NCBI GenBank assembly: GCA_034211175.1
Contig: JAXHUH010000235.1
Span: 56,286 to 120,285, forward strand
Source: JAXHUH01 sp034211175
Lineage (GTDB): Bacteria; Actinomycetota; Acidimicrobiia; Acidimicrobiales; CAIXPF01
Direction of reading: 5' to 3'
DNA: 64,000 bases
The notes beneath the pieces are model-generated. The model ran no database searches. It saw only the letters and a list, made by a program, of their open reading frames with translations, and was not told where the DNA came from. Of this stretch, positions 1-8,952 are shown one piece after another; position 1 is the stretch's first letter, and the number at the start of each line of letters is the position of its first letter. The position numbers were made by a program, and so were the translations under genes.

Positions 1-110
1 TGATCTACACCCAGTCCGGCGACCTGGCGGTGTCGGTGGTCCAGGAGGGGCTCATCCGCCCGGTCGGCGAGCGGGCCCGGGCCCGGGCGGCCGGCGGGGT
101 GACGACGTGA
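1..110 (+). CDS. 3' end of an unidentified gene (partial)
   Basis: An open frame runs in from the left edge and ends at a TGA at 108-110. The 35 visible residues are Gly/Ala/Arg-rich near the end and carry no recognisable motif, so I cannot name the product. The stop overlaps the GTG of the next gene in a GTGA arrangement, which suggests the two are translationally coupled and in one operon. Identification needs the sequence upstream of this window. Confidence 0.5.
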   Translation, partial: IYTQSGDLAVSVVQEGLIRPVGERARARAAGGVTT

Positions 111-1405
111 GGTCGCTGCGCCGCGCGGCCGCCGCGCTCGCCGTCGGGGCCATGGTCGCCACGGCGTGCTCGTTCGAGCGCGAGGCCGACGACCTCGAGA
201 CGACGGACACGACCGCGGGCACGGCCACGACCGTCGCCGCCAGCGTGCCCGACGGCGCCGAGGCGCCCACCGACACGGTGCCCGAGCCGACGATGGACCC
301 GGCGGCGATCCCGCTCGGGCTCGAGGAGGTCGCCGAGCTCGACCAGCCGATCGCGCTCGCGTCGCGACCGGGTGAGGAGGACGCGCTCTACGTCGCCCAG
401 CGCACCGGCGAGGTCCGGCGCATCGAGGTGAGCACCCGTTCGAGCGGGTCGCGCCGCTACCGCGTCGACCGCGGCGAGGTCGTCGACCTGTCCGACGACG
501 TCGGCCTCGACGGCGAGCGCGGCCTGCTCGGGCTCGCGTTCAGCTCCGACGGGCGGTGGCTCTACCTGAGCTACACCGACGCCGCCGGCACGTCGGTCGT
601 GACGGCCTACCCGGCGGAGACCCGGCGCGACGGCTTCGACGAGGACGAGCCCCGGGAGCTGCTGCGCCTGGCCCAGCCGTACTCGAACCACAACGGGGGC
701 GACATCCACGTCGGGCCCGACGGCTTCCTGTACGTGGCGCTCGGCGACGGCGGCGACAGCGGGGACCCGCTCGGCAGCGGCCAGGACACGACGACGTTGC
801 TGGGCTCGATCCTGCGCATCGACCCCGAGGGCGGCGAGCCCTACGCGGTGCCGCAGTCGAACCCGTTCGCCGACGGTGCGGGCGGCGCCCGCCCGGAGAT
901 CTGGCTGTACGGCGTGCGCAACCCGTGGCGGTTCAGCTTCGACCGCGTCACCGGCGACCTGTGGATCGGCGACGTCGGCCAGGACGAGATCGAGGAGATC
1001 GACCTGCTGCCGGCCGACGAGGGCGGCGGCGCCGGGGCCAACCTCGGCTGGAACGTGATGGAGGGCGACCAGCCCTACGGCGAGGCGACGGCGCCACCGT
1101 CGGGCCACGTGCCGCCGGTGCACACCTACACCCACGGCCCGGGCTGCTCGGTGACGGGCGGCTACGTCTACCGGGGCGGGGCGATCCCCGACCTCGACGG
1201 TGCCTACCTCTACGGCGACTTCTGCGAGTCGGTCGTGCGGGCGCTGGTGGTCGACGAGAGCGGCCAGGTCACCGCCGACGTGCCGCTGGCGATCGGCACC
1301 GGCGGCCTGGTGTCGTTCGGCGAGGACGCCGACGGCGAGCTGTACGTGCTCGGCACCGACCCCGGCACGGTCCACCGGATCGTCCCCGGCGGCGAGGGCG
1401 ACTGA
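107..1405 (+). CDS. PQQ-dependent sugar (glucose/sorbosone) dehydrogenase-like lipoprotein
   Basis: The 432-residue product belongs to the soluble glucose/sorbosone dehydrogenase (GSDH) beta-propeller family, which oxidises sugars or related alcohols outside the membrane using PQQ. It starts with an export signal ending in a lipobox-like VATAC (Cys21), followed by a Thr/Asp/Glu-rich linker, so it is probably a lipid-anchored cell-surface protein. Typical propeller motifs are visible: RTGEVRRIE, a DVGLDGERGLLGLAF stretch, NHNGGDIHVGPDG, YGVRNPWRFSFD and WIGDVGQDEIEEI, then GCSVTGGYVYRG. These are the hallmark residues of the PQQ/Ca2+ site in this family. The real substrate cannot be read from sequence. 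The GTG start overlaps the preceding stop. Confidence 0.88.
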   Translation: MRSLRRAAAALAVGAMVATACSFEREADDLETTDTTAGTATTVAASVPDGAEAPTDTVPEPTMDPAAIPLGLEEVAELDQPIALASRPGEEDALYVAQRTGEVRRIEVSTRSSGSRRYRVDRGEVVDLSDDVGLDGERGLLGLAFSSDGRWLYLSYTDAAGTSVVTAYPAETRRDGFDEDEPRELLRLAQPYSNHNGGDIHVGPDGFLYVALGDGGDSGDPLGSGQDTTTLLGSILRIDPEGGEPYAVPQSNPFADGAGGARPEIWLYGVRNPWRFSFDRVTGDLWIGDVGQDEIEEIDLLPADEGGGAGANLGWNVMEGDQPYGEATAPPSGHVPPVHTYTHGPGCSVTGGYVYRGGAIPDLDGAYLYGDFCESVVRALVVDESGQVTADVPLAIGTGGLVSFGEDADGELYVLGTDPGTVHRIVPGGEGD

Positions 1406-1472
1406 GCGGCCGCACCCGAACCGGCGTGACGGGACCGGCCGCGGATGCCGCGAGGACCGCCCGGACCGCCGA

Positions 1473-1478
1473 TAGCCT
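1473..1478 (+). promoter_or_regulatory. Leaderless -10 element (TAGCCT)
   Basis: TAGCCT lies exactly 7 nt before the GTG at 1486. This is the TANNNT spacing expected when transcription starts at the start codon, and it supports both a separate promoter for the transglycosylase gene and this start choice. Confidence 0.5.
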
Positions 1479-1485
1479 CTCTGAC

Positions 1486-2631
1486 GTGGCCCTGACACTG
1501 CGACGGCGGGCCGCGGCCGCCCTCCTCCCGATCCTCGCCGCCGCCGGTTGCGGCACCGTCGGCGAGGACCCGCGCGCCCTACCGACCCCGACCGACGACG
1601 CCTCCCCCGCCCCGGCGGACGACGACGCGTCGACCACGACCGTGGTCACCGAGGGCGAGCAGTCCGGTGACGACACGGCGGACGACGACGCGGCCGGGCC
1701 GGACGAGTCCGCCGACGCCGACGCCGACGGGGACGGGGACGACCTGGGCGAGACGGGCGACGACCCCGGCGACGCCGCCGGGGAGGGCTCGCCGGAGACG
1801 CTGCCGACGAGTGAGTCGACCGTGCTCGAGGGTGTGACGGTGGCCGCGAACGGCGCCCCCGTCGCCGGCCCCGGCACCGCGGAGCTGGCCGCCCAGATCG
1901 ACCTCGCCGAGCGCACGATCCGCGACCCGGAGGCCACCGCCGAGCAGCTCGCGCTCGCCGGTCACCTCCACCAGGTCGCGATCCGCAAGCTCTCCCACCA
2001 CCCCGGCTGGGACTCCCACGTGCTCGCCCGGCTCGACGACGAGACCGCGTGGCGCACGCAGCGCAACCTCGACGCCCGACGCGAGTTCCTCGACATGAGC
2101 CGCTCGGGGCGACCCGAGAACGTGCCGGCGTGGGAGATCATCGAGCCCGAGCCCGCCGAGTCGCTCCTCTCCTACTACCGGGAGGGTGAGGCGACCTACG
2201 GGGTGGACTGGGAGGTCCTGGCGGCGATCAACCTGGTCGAGACGGGCATGGGTCGCATCCGCGGCCTCTCGACGGCCGGCGCGCAGGGCCCGATGCAGTT
2301 CATCCCGCCGACGTGGGACGCCTTCGGTGAGGGCGACGTCAACGACCCCCACGACGCCATCCTCGCCGCGGCCCGCTACCTCGACCACTCGGGCTTCGCC
2401 GTCGACCCGGCCGACGCCATCTGGCACTACAACAACCACACGAACTACGTGCGGGCCGTGCAGGCGTACGCCGACATCATGCGGCGCGACCCGGCCGCCT
2501 ACACCGGCTTCTACCACTGGCGCATCTACTACTTCGCCGAGGTCGGCGACCTGTGGCTGCCCGTCGGCTACCGCCGCACCGAGGCCGGCCCCGCCGCCGA
2601 CTACCTGCTCGAGAACCCCCAGGCCAACTGA
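1486..2631 (+). CDS. Lytic transglycosylase (SLT-like) lipoprotein
   Basis: This 381-residue product is a murein lytic transglycosylase, an enzyme that cleaves the MurNAc-GlcNAc bond of peptidoglycan. The N-terminus is a lipoprotein signal with LAAAGC (Cys22). A long acidic Asp/Glu/Thr spacer covers roughly residues 28-110. The C-terminal domain shows YGVDWEVLAAINLVETGMG, whose Glu in NLVETGMG is the likely catalytic acid, then STAGAQGPMQFIPPTW, AAARYL and WHYNNHTNYV, the classical SLT/lysozyme-fold signature. The frame stays open far upstream, but the lipoprotein signal and the -10 element 7 nt before the GTG fix the start here. Likely anchored to the outer face of the membrane and involved in wall remodelling. 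Confidence 0.85.
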   Translation: MALTLRRRAAAALLPILAAAGCGTVGEDPRALPTPTDDASPAPADDDASTTTVVTEGEQSGDDTADDDAAGPDESADADADGDGDDLGETGDDPGDAAGEGSPETLPTSESTVLEGVTVAANGAPVAGPGTAELAAQIDLAERTIRDPEATAEQLALAGHLHQVAIRKLSHHPGWDSHVLARLDDETAWRTQRNLDARREFLDMSRSGRPENVPAWEIIEPEPAESLLSYYREGEATYGVDWEVLAAINLVETGMGRIRGLSTAGAQGPMQFIPPTWDAFGEGDVNDPHDAILAAARYLDHSGFAVDPADAIWHYNNHTNYVRAVQAYADIMRRDPAAYTGFYHWRIYYFAEVGDLWLPVGYRRTEAGPAADYLLENPQAN

Positions 2632-2769
2632 GCACACCTGAGCACGCGCCGGGCCGACCGGTGACCCCGGCCGACTGAGCACCCCAGGCCGACCGGGAAC
2701 CCACAGCCGAACTGACCCCGGCGGGAGCACGGGCTCAAGCCCACCGGCCACCACGGCCGATGGGCATCC

Positions 2770-4836
2770 ATGGCCGTGCGCGTCACCCGGAAGGTCTTCT
2801 GGGACCTTGCGATCTGGATGACCCTGCTCGGCATCGGCGCGGGCATCGTGTTCCCGGCGTTCACGATCCTTCTGGGGGTCCCGGCCTCCACGGCGTTCGG
2901 TCCGGTGTTCGTCGTCGCGTGCCTCGCCGCCGGGCTGGTCGTGGCCCTGGGCAACCACACGATCGCCCGACTGGTGGTGTGCCACCGCCTCGAGAGCCTC
3001 AGCGACGGCCTGCGCAACGCGGACGTCGAGGTGCGGGCGGCCCTGACCGGCCACGAGTGGCGTCTGCGGGCCGACGAGCTCCGGTTGCCGGTCGACTCGG
3101 ACGACGCGCTCGGCGACACGGCCCGCTCGTTCAACGGGCTCGTCGAGAGCCTCGTGAAGCTGGGCGAGTTCCGCGCCCTGGTCGAGCGGTCGACGGACAT
3201 GATCGTGGTCGTGGACGCCGACGGCGGCGTCCGGTTCGCGTCGGCGTCGACGACGAGCTGGTTGGGCATCGCACCCGACGAGATGTCGGTCGACGCGCTG
3301 ATGGGCATGGTGCACCCCGACGACCTGGCGGCGACCGCACAGGCGGTGGAGCGCCTCGACGCCGGGGAGGCCTGGGCCAGCGTCCCCATCCGGGCCCGCC
3401 GCAGCGACGGCGCGTGGCGCACCTGCGAGCTCGTCGTGCGCGACCTGCGCGACGACCCCGTCATCGGCGGCACCGTGTGGTCGGCCCGGGACGTGACCGA
3501 TCGGGCGGAGCTCGAGGCCGAGCTGCTCCACCAGGCCCTCCACGACCCGCTCACCGGGCTCGCCAACCGCCACCTCTTCGGCGAGCGGGTGTCCCATGCG
3601 CTCACCGGGCGGGACGCCGGCACCCTGGCGGTGATGTACGTCGACCTCGACGACTTCAAGACCGTCAACGACAGCCTCGGCCACGGTGCCGGGGACCGAC
3701 TGCTCCTCAGCGTGGCCGAGCGGCTGACGGCGACCGTGCGCGCCGGCGACACCGCGGCACGCCTCGGCGGGGACGAGTTCGCGGTGCTGGTCGAACGTTC
3801 GGCCGGCCGCGACGCCGTGCTGGAGGTCGCCGAGCGGATCCGGGCGGCGCTGGCCGAACCGACCGACATCGGCTCCATCCAGCTCGCCGCCAACGCCAGC
3901 ATCGGCATCGCGTTCGCGGACGACGGCGCCGAGGTCCCCGATGCCGAGGAGCTGATCCGCAACGCCGACATCGCCATGTACATGGCCAAGGCATCGGGCA
4001 AGCACCGCCAGGCGGTCTACGAGCCGTCGATGCACGCGGCGGCCCGGCGACGCCTCGAGCTGAAGGCCGACCTCGCCCGCGCCGTGGCGGCCGACGAGCT
4101 GTTCCTCGAGTACCAGCCGATCCTCGACCTCGACACCGGCGAGACCACGGGCTTCGAGGCGCTCATCCGCTGGCGCCACCCGTCACGGGGCCTGATCGGG
4201 CCGGCCGACTTCATCCCCCTCGCCGAGGAGTCGGGCGCCATCATCACCATCGGCGACTGGGTCCTGCACCGGGCGTGCCAGCAGATGCGCGAGTGGCAGC
4301 ACCGCCATCCGGAGCGCCCGCTACGGCTCAGCGTCAACGTCTCCGGGGTGCAGCTGCGTGACGCGGACGTCGTCGCGAGCGTCGCCTCCGCGCTCGAGGC
4401 CAGCGGCCTCGAGCCGTCGTCGCTGCTGCTCGAGCTCACCGAGACCGTCCTGCTGGCCGACGTCGAGTCGGTCCGGTCGGTGCTGGCCGAGCTCAAGGCG
4501 CTGGGCGTGACGATCGGGATCGACGACTTCGGGACCGGCTACTCCTCGTTCTCGTACCTGCGTGACTACCCGATCGACGTCGTGAAGATCGACCGCTCGT
4601 TCGTCGGCGACCTCGACGTCGGCGTCCACACGGCGATGGTGCGCAGCATCCTGCGCCTCGCCGAGTCCCTCGGCATCGACGGCGTCGCCGAGGGCATCGA
4701 GAGCGAGGCGGTCCGGGCCGCCCTCGTCCAGCTGGGCTGCCACGCCGGCCAGGGGTACCACTTCGCGCACCCGCTCGACGCCCGCGACGTGGACGCCCAC
4801 CTCGACCGCACGCAGCACGGCGTGCGGGCCGTGTGA
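2770..4836 (+). CDS. Membrane PAS-GGDEF-EAL cyclic-di-GMP protein
   Basis: The 688-residue protein has two N-terminal hydrophobic segments (about residues 10-32 and 38-60), a HAMP-like linker, a PAS domain (about 130-240), a GGDEF domain and an EAL domain. The GGDEF motif is intact (RLGGDEF, about residues 331-337). An RxxD (RAGD) lies five residues upstream, which is the product-inhibition I-site of diguanylate cyclases. The EAL domain (FEALIRW, about residue 462) keeps the metal/catalytic set: NVSG, ELTET, IDDFGTGYSS, KIDRSFV, AEGIE and the final GQGYHF. Both synthesis and breakdown of c-di-GMP are therefore possible, with the PAS domain as probable switch. The ATG at 2770 is chosen because the hydrophobic region follows directly. 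Confidence 0.92.
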   Translation: MAVRVTRKVFWDLAIWMTLLGIGAGIVFPAFTILLGVPASTAFGPVFVVACLAAGLVVALGNHTIARLVVCHRLESLSDGLRNADVEVRAALTGHEWRLRADELRLPVDSDDALGDTARSFNGLVESLVKLGEFRALVERSTDMIVVVDADGGVRFASASTTSWLGIAPDEMSVDALMGMVHPDDLAATAQAVERLDAGEAWASVPIRARRSDGAWRTCELVVRDLRDDPVIGGTVWSARDVTDRAELEAELLHQALHDPLTGLANRHLFGERVSHALTGRDAGTLAVMYVDLDDFKTVNDSLGHGAGDRLLLSVAERLTATVRAGDTAARLGGDEFAVLVERSAGRDAVLEVAERIRAALAEPTDIGSIQLAANASIGIAFADDGAEVPDAEELIRNADIAMYMAKASGKHRQAVYEPSMHAAARRRLELKADLARAVAADELFLEYQPILDLDTGETTGFEALIRWRHPSRGLIGPADFIPLAEESGAIITIGDWVLHRACQQMREWQHRHPERPLRLSVNVSGVQLRDADVVASVASALEASGLEPSSLLLELTETVLLADVESVRSVLAELKALGVTIGIDDFGTGYSSFSYLRDYPIDVVKIDRSFVGDLDVGVHTAMVRSILRLAESLGIDGVAEGIESEAVRAALVQLGCHAGQGYHFAHPLDARDVDAHLDRTQHGVRAV

Positions 4837-4857
4837 CCGCGGGCCGCGGCGCTCTGG

Positions 4858-4863
4858 CAGGCT
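4858..4863 (+). promoter_or_regulatory. Possible leaderless -10 element (CAGGCT)
   Basis: CAGGCT sits 6 nt before the GTG at 4870. It deviates from TANNNT in its first base but has the spacing seen before other genes here. Confidence 0.3.
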
Positions 4864-4869
4864 GACCGG

Positions 4870-5550
4870 GTGACCGACCGCTCGGGGACGATGGTGTTCT
4901 TCGACGTCGACGGCTGCCTCGTCGACTCGACGGAGCCGATCCGACGCTCGCTCGACGCGGCCCTCACCGGGGTCGGGCTCGGCCCGCTCGTCGACGGGGA
5001 GCTGGCGCGCCACATCGGCCCCCCGCTGCAGCAGACCCTGGCCGAGCTGCTCGTGGAGCGCGCCGCCGATCCCGGCCTGCTCGGCCAGCTCATCGACGGC
5101 TACCGGGCCCACTACGCACCGCTGTCGGTCGAGGTCGCACGCAGCTACGACGGCGTGGCCGACGCACTCGCAACCTGCGCGTCGATCTGGCGTCTCGGTG
5201 TGGTCACCTCGAAGCCGGTGGTGTTCGCGGAGCCGATCCTCGCCGCCCTCGGGTTCGGCGTGCACTTCGAGATCGTCGCCGGGCCCGGCCTCGAGGTGCC
5301 GGAGCCGAAGGCCGAGACCATGGAGCGGGCGGTCGGCATGCTGCGCCGCGACGTCGTGGCGGCCCGCTGCGTCATGGTCGGCGACCGTCACCACGACATC
5401 GCCGCGGCCCGAGCCCACGGGATGCACGCCATCGGCGTGACCTGGGGGTACGGCCGCCGTGGCGAGCTCGACACCGCCGATGCCGTGATCGAGCACCCGA
5501 CCGACCTCCCCGCCGCGATCGAAGGTGTGCTCGCCGACGAGGCCCGCTGA
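4870..5550 (+). CDS. HAD-family phosphatase (phosphoglycolate phosphatase-like)
   Basis: A 226-residue haloacid dehalogenase-superfamily hydrolase. Motif I is FFDVDGCLVDS near the N-terminus, with the nucleophile Asp and general acid Asp two residues later. Motif II is VVTSKP (Thr/Ser), motif III the Lys in EPKAETM, and motif IV MVGDRHHDIAAARAHG. The alpha-helical cap between motifs I and II places it with the Gph/beta-phosphoglucomutase subgroup. The substrate is probably a small phosphorylated metabolite such as 2-phosphoglycolate but is not determined. GTG start. The methyltransferase gene begins 19 nt after the stop, so the two may be co-transcribed. Confidence 0.85.
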   Translation: MTDRSGTMVFFDVDGCLVDSTEPIRRSLDAALTGVGLGPLVDGELARHIGPPLQQTLAELLVERAADPGLLGQLIDGYRAHYAPLSVEVARSYDGVADALATCASIWRLGVVTSKPVVFAEPILAALGFGVHFEIVAGPGLEVPEPKAETMERAVGMLRRDVVAARCVMVGDRHHDIAAARAHGMHAIGVTWGYGRRGELDTADAVIEHPTDLPAAIEGVLADEAR

Positions 5551-5569
5551 CCGGCGCGATCATGGCGGG

Positions 5570-6475
5570 ATGGACGCCCTCGAGCCGAACGCCGAGCGGT
5601 TCAGCGGCTTCGCGGACCTCTACGACACCTGCCGGCCCGCGCCGCCGGACGACCTCGCCCGCCTCCTCGTCGGCTACGCCGGCGGCCGGGTCGGCCACGC
5701 TGTCGACCTCGGCTGCGGCACCGGCCTGTCGACGCGTTGGCTCGCCGGCCTCGCCGGACGGGTCACCGGGGTCGAACCGAGCGCCGACATGCGGGCGGTG
5801 GCGGCCGCCGCCGGGGGCGGGGCGATCAGCTACCAGGAGGGCTGGTCCCACGCGTCGGGGCTCGACGACGCCTGCGCCGACCTCGTGGTCGCGGTGCAGG
5901 CGCTGCACTGGATGGAGCCCACCTCGACGCTCGCCGAGGTCGCCCGCATCCTCCGGCCCGGCGGCATCTTCGCGGCGATCGACTGCGACTGGCCGCCGAT
6001 GGTGGGCCACGCCGGGGTCGAGGCGGCGTGGGACACCTGCCGGCGCCGCATGCGGGTCCTCGAGGAGCGCGTCGCCAGCGGCTGGGAGGACGCGGCCGTG
6101 GCCGAGGCACCGGTGCGCGACGACGATCCCCTCGCCGAGGGCTACGACGGCAGCGACGCCCACCGGGACCGGTCGCTGATCGGCGGGGTCAGGAGCTGGT
6201 CGAAGAGCGGTCACCTCGACCGGATGATCGCCTCGGGCCACTTCGAGTGGTGCCGCGACGTGGTCACCCACACGACCGAGCCGGGTGACGCGGACCGCTT
6301 CGTCGGCCTGATGCGCAGCCAGGGCGACTACCAGACGCTGCGCCGCCGGGGCTTCGACGACGACCTCATCGGGCTCACCGAGCTCGCCACCGTGACCCGG
6401 GCGGGCCTCGGCGACGGCGAGGTCCCGTTCCGCTTCGGCTACCGCAGCCGCATCGGGATGATGCCGCGGGGCTGA
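5570..6475 (+). CDS. SAM-dependent methyltransferase (class I, type 11-like)
   Basis: A 301-residue class I methyltransferase. Motif I is AVDLGCGTGLST (about residues 44-55), followed by an acidic residue in TGVEPSADM that would bind the SAM ribose. ADLVVAVQALHWM is the motif IV region, and RILRPGGIFAAIDCDW corresponds to post-motif III. The fold resembles ubiquinone/menaquinone or trans-aconitate methyltransferases, but the C-terminal substrate-binding part shows no feature that names the acceptor. I chose the ATG at 5570 because the frame upstream lies inside the HAD gene and encodes a low-complexity tail. Confidence 0.8.
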   Translation: MDALEPNAERFSGFADLYDTCRPAPPDDLARLLVGYAGGRVGHAVDLGCGTGLSTRWLAGLAGRVTGVEPSADMRAVAAAAGGGAISYQEGWSHASGLDDACADLVVAVQALHWMEPTSTLAEVARILRPGGIFAAIDCDWPPMVGHAGVEAAWDTCRRRMRVLEERVASGWEDAAVAEAPVRDDDPLAEGYDGSDAHRDRSLIGGVRSWSKSGHLDRMIASGHFEWCRDVVTHTTEPGDADRFVGLMRSQGDYQTLRRRGFDDDLIGLTELATVTRAGLGDGEVPFRFGYRSRIGMMPRG

Positions 6476-6515
6476 TGCCGGCGCCGCGCCTCGCAGCGCG
6501 GGGTGCTCGGCGGAC

Positions 6516-6521
6516 TACGCT
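6516..6521 (+). promoter_or_regulatory. Leaderless -10 element (TACGCT)
   Basis: TACGCT lies 8 nt before the GTG at 6530 and favours that codon over the in-frame GTG at 6503, which would place the promoter inside the coding region. Confidence 0.45.
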
Positions 6522-6529
6522 CCGCACCG

Positions 6530-7684
6530 GTGGAAGGAGAGCTACATCCGGACTTCGCGCCGGTCGTGCGCGGGCTCGACCGTGCGTTGACCCACGCCGG
6601 CGGTGGTGCGCTGTGCATCTACCACCGCGGCCGGAAGGTGGTCGACGTGTGGGCCGGCACGAAGGACACGGCATCGGGCACACCGTGGACCGGCGACACG
6701 ATGGGCGTCGCCTGGTCGACGTCGAAGGGCGTCGTCTCCACTGCGCTCCACCTGCTCGCCGACCGGGGCCTGGTCGACTACGACGCCCCCGTCGCCGACC
6801 ACTGGCCCGAGTTCGCGGTCAACGGCAAGGAGCAGCTGACCGTCCGCCACGTGCTCACCGAGGAGGCGGGCCTCCACGACATCCGCCACCTCGTGACGGA
6901 CGCACGGACGATGCTCGACTGGGACGCCATGGTCGAGGCGCTGGCCGCCGCGGCCCCGGCCTACGAGCCCGGCACCCAGAACAGCTACCACGCCTGGACC
7001 TACGGGTGGCTGGTCGGCGAGCTCGTCCGGCGGATCTCGGGGCGCTCGGTCGGGGCATTCGTGCGGTCCGAGCTGGCGGAGCCGCTCGACCTCGACGGCT
7101 TCTTCATCGGCACCCCGGCGGCCCAGCACCACCGGGTGGCGACGTACCCGACGACGCAGCGCCCCCCGGCCGGGACCCGCGCCGTGGTCAAGGCGGCCAA
7201 CGCCGCCACCCGCCGCCTACCCGGTGCGGTCGACCTCGAGTACACGGCGGCGGCGTTCGCGCCCGAGGGCGTCGCCGACCTCGGCCGCACCGAGTTCCTC
7301 GAGGCCGAGATCCCCGCCGCCAACGGCACCTACACGGCCCGGTCACTGGCCCGCCTGTACGCCGCGCTGGTGGCACCGAGCGGGCTCGACGGCGTGCGCC
7401 TGTGGTCGCCGGAGACGCTGTCGCGGGTGGCCCTCGAGCAGAACGACCGCCGCGACCTGGTGCTCGGCGTCCGCCCGTGCTGGCAGCTCGGCTACCACCC
7501 GCCGTTCCCCCGCCGGGTGATGTCGCCCCGGGCGTTCGGCTTCTTCGGGGTCTACGGCTCGGGCGCGTGGGGCGACCCGGACCGCCAGCTCGCCGTGGCG
7601 CTGGTGTGCCGCAACGCCCGCCTCGTCACCCCGCTGCTGCGCATCGGCCGCCGCGCCGTCGCCGCCGCCGACCGCCGCACCTGA
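6530..7684 (+). CDS. Beta-lactamase-family serine hydrolase (EstB/class C-like)
   Basis: A 384-residue serine hydrolase of the beta-lactamase/transpeptidase-like family. The nucleophile motif SxxK appears as STSK in VAWSTSKGVVST. The downstream GTQNSYHAWTYGWLVGEL contains the Tyr of the YxN-type motif and is typical of the esterase EstB subgroup rather than of true antibiotic-degrading lactamases. There is no signal peptide, so the enzyme is probably cytoplasmic and acts as an esterase or amidase on small substrates. The start could also be the GTG at 6503, but a TACGCT -10 element sits 8 nt upstream of 6530. Confidence 0.8.
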   Translation: MEGELHPDFAPVVRGLDRALTHAGGGALCIYHRGRKVVDVWAGTKDTASGTPWTGDTMGVAWSTSKGVVSTALHLLADRGLVDYDAPVADHWPEFAVNGKEQLTVRHVLTEEAGLHDIRHLVTDARTMLDWDAMVEALAAAAPAYEPGTQNSYHAWTYGWLVGELVRRISGRSVGAFVRSELAEPLDLDGFFIGTPAAQHHRVATYPTTQRPPAGTRAVVKAANAATRRLPGAVDLEYTAAAFAPEGVADLGRTEFLEAEIPAANGTYTARSLARLYAALVAPSGLDGVRLWSPETLSRVALEQNDRRDLVLGVRPCWQLGYHPPFPRRVMSPRAFGFFGVYGSGAWGDPDRQLAVALVCRNARLVTPLLRIGRRAVAAADRRT

Positions 7685-7985
7685 CCCCACCCCCGAACGA
7701 GCACACCCCGAACTGGTCTACACGGCCGACGCCTCCGCCCCAGGTCGGCACACGACCCGTGTAGACCAGAACCGGCAGGGGCGGGCAGGTGGTCGGTGGG
7801 GGCGGGTGCGGACCGGGGGATCACGGCTAGCCCCAAGTGTTCATATCGCTGCTTTCGGCCTGGTCGAGACGTTGTCGGCCTGCGGCGACAGACGCTGCAT
7901 CTGTGCAGGTCAACCGTGGCCTTCGGGGTGCCCATGAACGATCAGGGCTAGCGTCGGCTCGACGTCGGCACGGGGGTGCAGCGAA
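7685..7985. other. Intergenic region with inverted repeat and a possible promoter
   Basis: About 300 bp between two plus-strand genes. It holds the 13-bp inverted repeat described separately and a small CTGCA/TGCAG hairpin near 7893. A TAGCGT hexamer near 7949 could be the -10 of the oxidoreductase gene. No coding potential is evident. Confidence 0.45.
7713..7769. repeat. 13-bp perfect inverted repeat sharing TAGACCAGAAC with a second site near 61.5 kb
   Basis: CTGGTCTACACGG at 7713-7725 is the exact reverse complement of CCGTGTAGACCAG at 7757-7769, with a 31-nt spacer. It lies after the hydrolase stop, so it may end transcription. TGTAGACCAGAAC in its right arm recurs in a second intergenic inverted repeat at 61456-61524, which suggests a dispersed repeat family rather than a single terminator. 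Confidence 0.6.
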
Positions 7986-8948
7986 GTGAAGGCAGCGGTC
8001 TACGACCACAACGGGCCGCCGGAGGTCCTGCGCTACGAGGACGTCGCCGACCCGCCGCTGCGGCCCAAGGGCGTGCTCGTCGAGGTCGAGGCGATCAGCA
8101 TCGAGGGTGGCGACACCCTCAACCGCCTGGGTGGCGCGCTCGCCGCCGTGCCCCACATCGTCGGCTACCAGTGCGGCGGCGTGATCCGCGAGGTCGGCGC
8201 CGAGGTCACCGATCGCGAGCCCGGTCAGCGGGTGGTCGCCACGATGGCCCACGGCTCCCACGCCGAGCTGGTGTCGGTGCCGACCTCGTCGACCTGGCTG
8301 GTCCCCGACGGGCTCGACCCGGTCGCCGCGGCGTGTGTGCCGATCGCGTTCGGCACGGCCGACGACTGCCTGTTCGAGTTCGGCCGGCTGAGCGCCGGCG
8401 AGACCGTGCTGATCCAGGCCGGGGCGAGCGGGGTCGGCCTCGCCGCCATCCAGCTCGCCAAGCGGGCCGGGGCCACGGTGCTGGCGACCGCGTCGAGCGA
8501 CGAGAAGCTCGAGCGGCTGGCGTCGTTCGGGCTCGACCTCGGGATCAACTACCGCACCGCCAACCTGGTCGACGAGGTGCGGCGGTTCACCGATGGTCGC
8601 GGCGTCGACCTCGTCGTCGACTCCGTCGGCTCGACGCTGGCCGAGAGCATGCGCTCGCTCGCCTACCGGGGCCGGATCTCGTACGTGGGCAACGCCGGTC
8701 GCGATCCGCAGCCGGTCGACGCGTCGGCGCTGATGGCGGGCAACCAGGCGATCCAGGGTGTGTTCCTCGGCGCCGAGCTGGCCATCGGCACCCGGGCCCA
8801 CGACAACATCGCCCGCCTCCTGGCCGACGTCGCCGCCGGCGAGCTCGAGGTCGTCGTCGACCGCACGTTCCCGCTGGCCGACGCCGCCGGCGCCCACACC
8901 TACATCGAGAGCCGCGCCGCCGTCGGCCGCGTCGTCCTCGTCCCCTGA
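7986..8948 (+). CDS. Zinc-independent quinone oxidoreductase (MDR superfamily)
   Basis: A 320-residue medium-chain dehydrogenase/reductase. It begins MKAAVYDHNGPPEVLRYEDV, typical of NADPH:quinone reductases of the zeta-crystallin type. The dinucleotide-binding motif is QAGASGVGLAAIQLAK (about residues 144-159), and AATASS-like residues at the end of the second strand select the cofactor. The cysteine/histidine zinc ligands of alcohol dehydrogenases are absent, so it should be a zinc-free reductase of quinones or enones. GTG start. It is transcribed towards the hydrogenase operon, and the two are separated by the hairpin-repeat array. Confidence 0.85.
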   Translation: MKAAVYDHNGPPEVLRYEDVADPPLRPKGVLVEVEAISIEGGDTLNRLGGALAAVPHIVGYQCGGVIREVGAEVTDREPGQRVVATMAHGSHAELVSVPTSSTWLVPDGLDPVAAACVPIAFGTADDCLFEFGRLSAGETVLIQAGASGVGLAAIQLAKRAGATVLATASSDEKLERLASFGLDLGINYRTANLVDEVRRFTDGRGVDLVVDSVGSTLAESMRSLAYRGRISYVGNAGRDPQPVDASALMAGNQAIQGVFLGAELAIGTRAHDNIARLLADVAAGELEVVVDRTFPLADAAGAHTYIESRAAVGRVVLVP

Positions 8949-8952
8949 CCCT

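Noticed and set aside
5..4179. Very long antisense open frames over the first genes (e.g. the complement of 1579-4179)
   Set aside because: They are the expected byproduct of extreme third-position GC; they show no domain and cover well-identified plus-strand genes.
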